From Glo-17 sp964549735 (GTDB taxonomy: Bacteria; Krumholzibacteriota; Krumholzibacteriia; LZORAL124-64-63): a stretch of 5,467 nucleotides of DNA. The notes under the pieces were generated by a model. The model ran no database searches. It saw only the letters and a program-made list of their open reading frames with translations, and was not told the origin of the DNA. The DNA is taken from assembly GCA_964549735.1 (NCBI GenBank), contig CAZJWO010000161.1:1-5467 (forward strand). The letters run 5' to 3'. Below, piece after piece: positions 5,235 to 5,467 of the stretch (positions within the stretch are counted from its first letter, which is position 1; every line of letters starts with the position of its first letter). The translations under genes and the position numbers were made by a program.

Positions 5235-5467
5235 TCAGTGCGCGCCGCCGATCTCAGGGACCCCCTTGACGAGCTGCGGCGGCAGGTGCAAGGGGCGCGT
5301 CGTGGCGCGCTTGCGCTCGATGTCGCGGTAGACCCGCTCGACCTGGCCTTCGGTCAACGACAGCGCCGCGGCCGCATCGCCGGCGGCGACGGCGTGGTTG
5401 TGCGCCCAGAGCAGCAGGTCCATCTCCGCGTGGGGCAGCACGAAGTAGAACTCGTCCTGGCCCTGCG
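5235..5467 (-). CDS. nadE: NAD+ synthase, C-terminal fragment
   Basis: The last 76 codons of a gene that enters from the right edge; no start lies in the window, and the in-frame GTG at 5441 is internal. The fragment begins QGQDEFYF, then PHAEMDLLLWAHNHAV, and continues with LTEGQVERVYRDIERKR and RPLHLPPQLV. From memory this matches the C-terminal tail of bacterial NAD+ synthases, where the EFYF...MDL...QVERVYRDI pattern follows the ATP-pyrophosphatase domain. That enzyme amidates nicotinic acid adenine dinucleotide using ATP and ammonia or glutamine. The catalytic part is outside the window, so the ammonia source cannot be judged. It is on the same strand as the Rrf2 gene but 125 bp upstream with a promoter-like spacer between, so it is probably a separate transcription unit. 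No convincing terminator follows; there is only a 4-bp CCGC/GCGG hairpin just after the stop. Confidence 0.78.
   Translation of the reverse strand, partial: QGQDEFYFVLPHAEMDLLLWAHNHAVAAGDAAAALSLTEGQVERVYRDIERKRATTRPLHLPPQLVKGVPEIGGAH

Overview
This is a GC-rich (roughly two thirds G+C by eye) bacterial chromosomal window that starts inside library-adapter sequence, so it is the raw end of a draft or metagenome-assembled contig. Positions 1-44 are synthetic: the end of the Illumina P5 oligo, an i5 index and the Read 1 primer. Genomic DNA begins at 45. The genes are all bacterial metabolic types, and I see no phage, transposon, CRISPR, tRNA or rRNA signal. I cannot place the organism more precisely than a high-GC bacterium.

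Left half, plus strand: a 5'-truncated YtcJ-type amidohydrolase (to 1231), then after 63 bp a complete PhzF-family isomerase/epimerase-like protein (1295-2251). Its Shine-Dalgarno sits in the 3' arm of a small hairpin. A 142-bp, relatively AT-rich convergent spacer (2252-2393) holds two inverted repeats, one of which could be a weak terminator.

Right half, minus strand, in transcription order: the end of an NAD+ synthase (nadE, entering from the right edge), a 125-bp spacer, then an Rrf2-family Fe-S-type repressor, phosphotransacetylase (pta) and acetate kinase (ackA). pta and ackA overlap in a TGATG junction, and the regulator ends 74 bp before pta, so the three look like one operon. Pta converts acetyl-CoA to acetyl phosphate and AckA converts that to acetate plus ATP (or the reverse for acetate activation).

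The most interesting content is regulatory. The spacer in front of the Rrf2 gene has a plausible promoter overlapped by a 45-bp imperfect dyad that contains a perfect GTTAAG-GT-CTTAAC palindrome, a natural candidate for an autoregulatory operator. Between the regulator and pta, a 13-bp complementarity (one G.U pair) could pair the 3' end of the regulator's coding sequence with the pta ribosome-binding site. Together these suggest that a cluster-sensing Rrf2 protein and translational coupling may tune the acetate switch. No clearly new enzyme system is visible; the coding content is ordinary.
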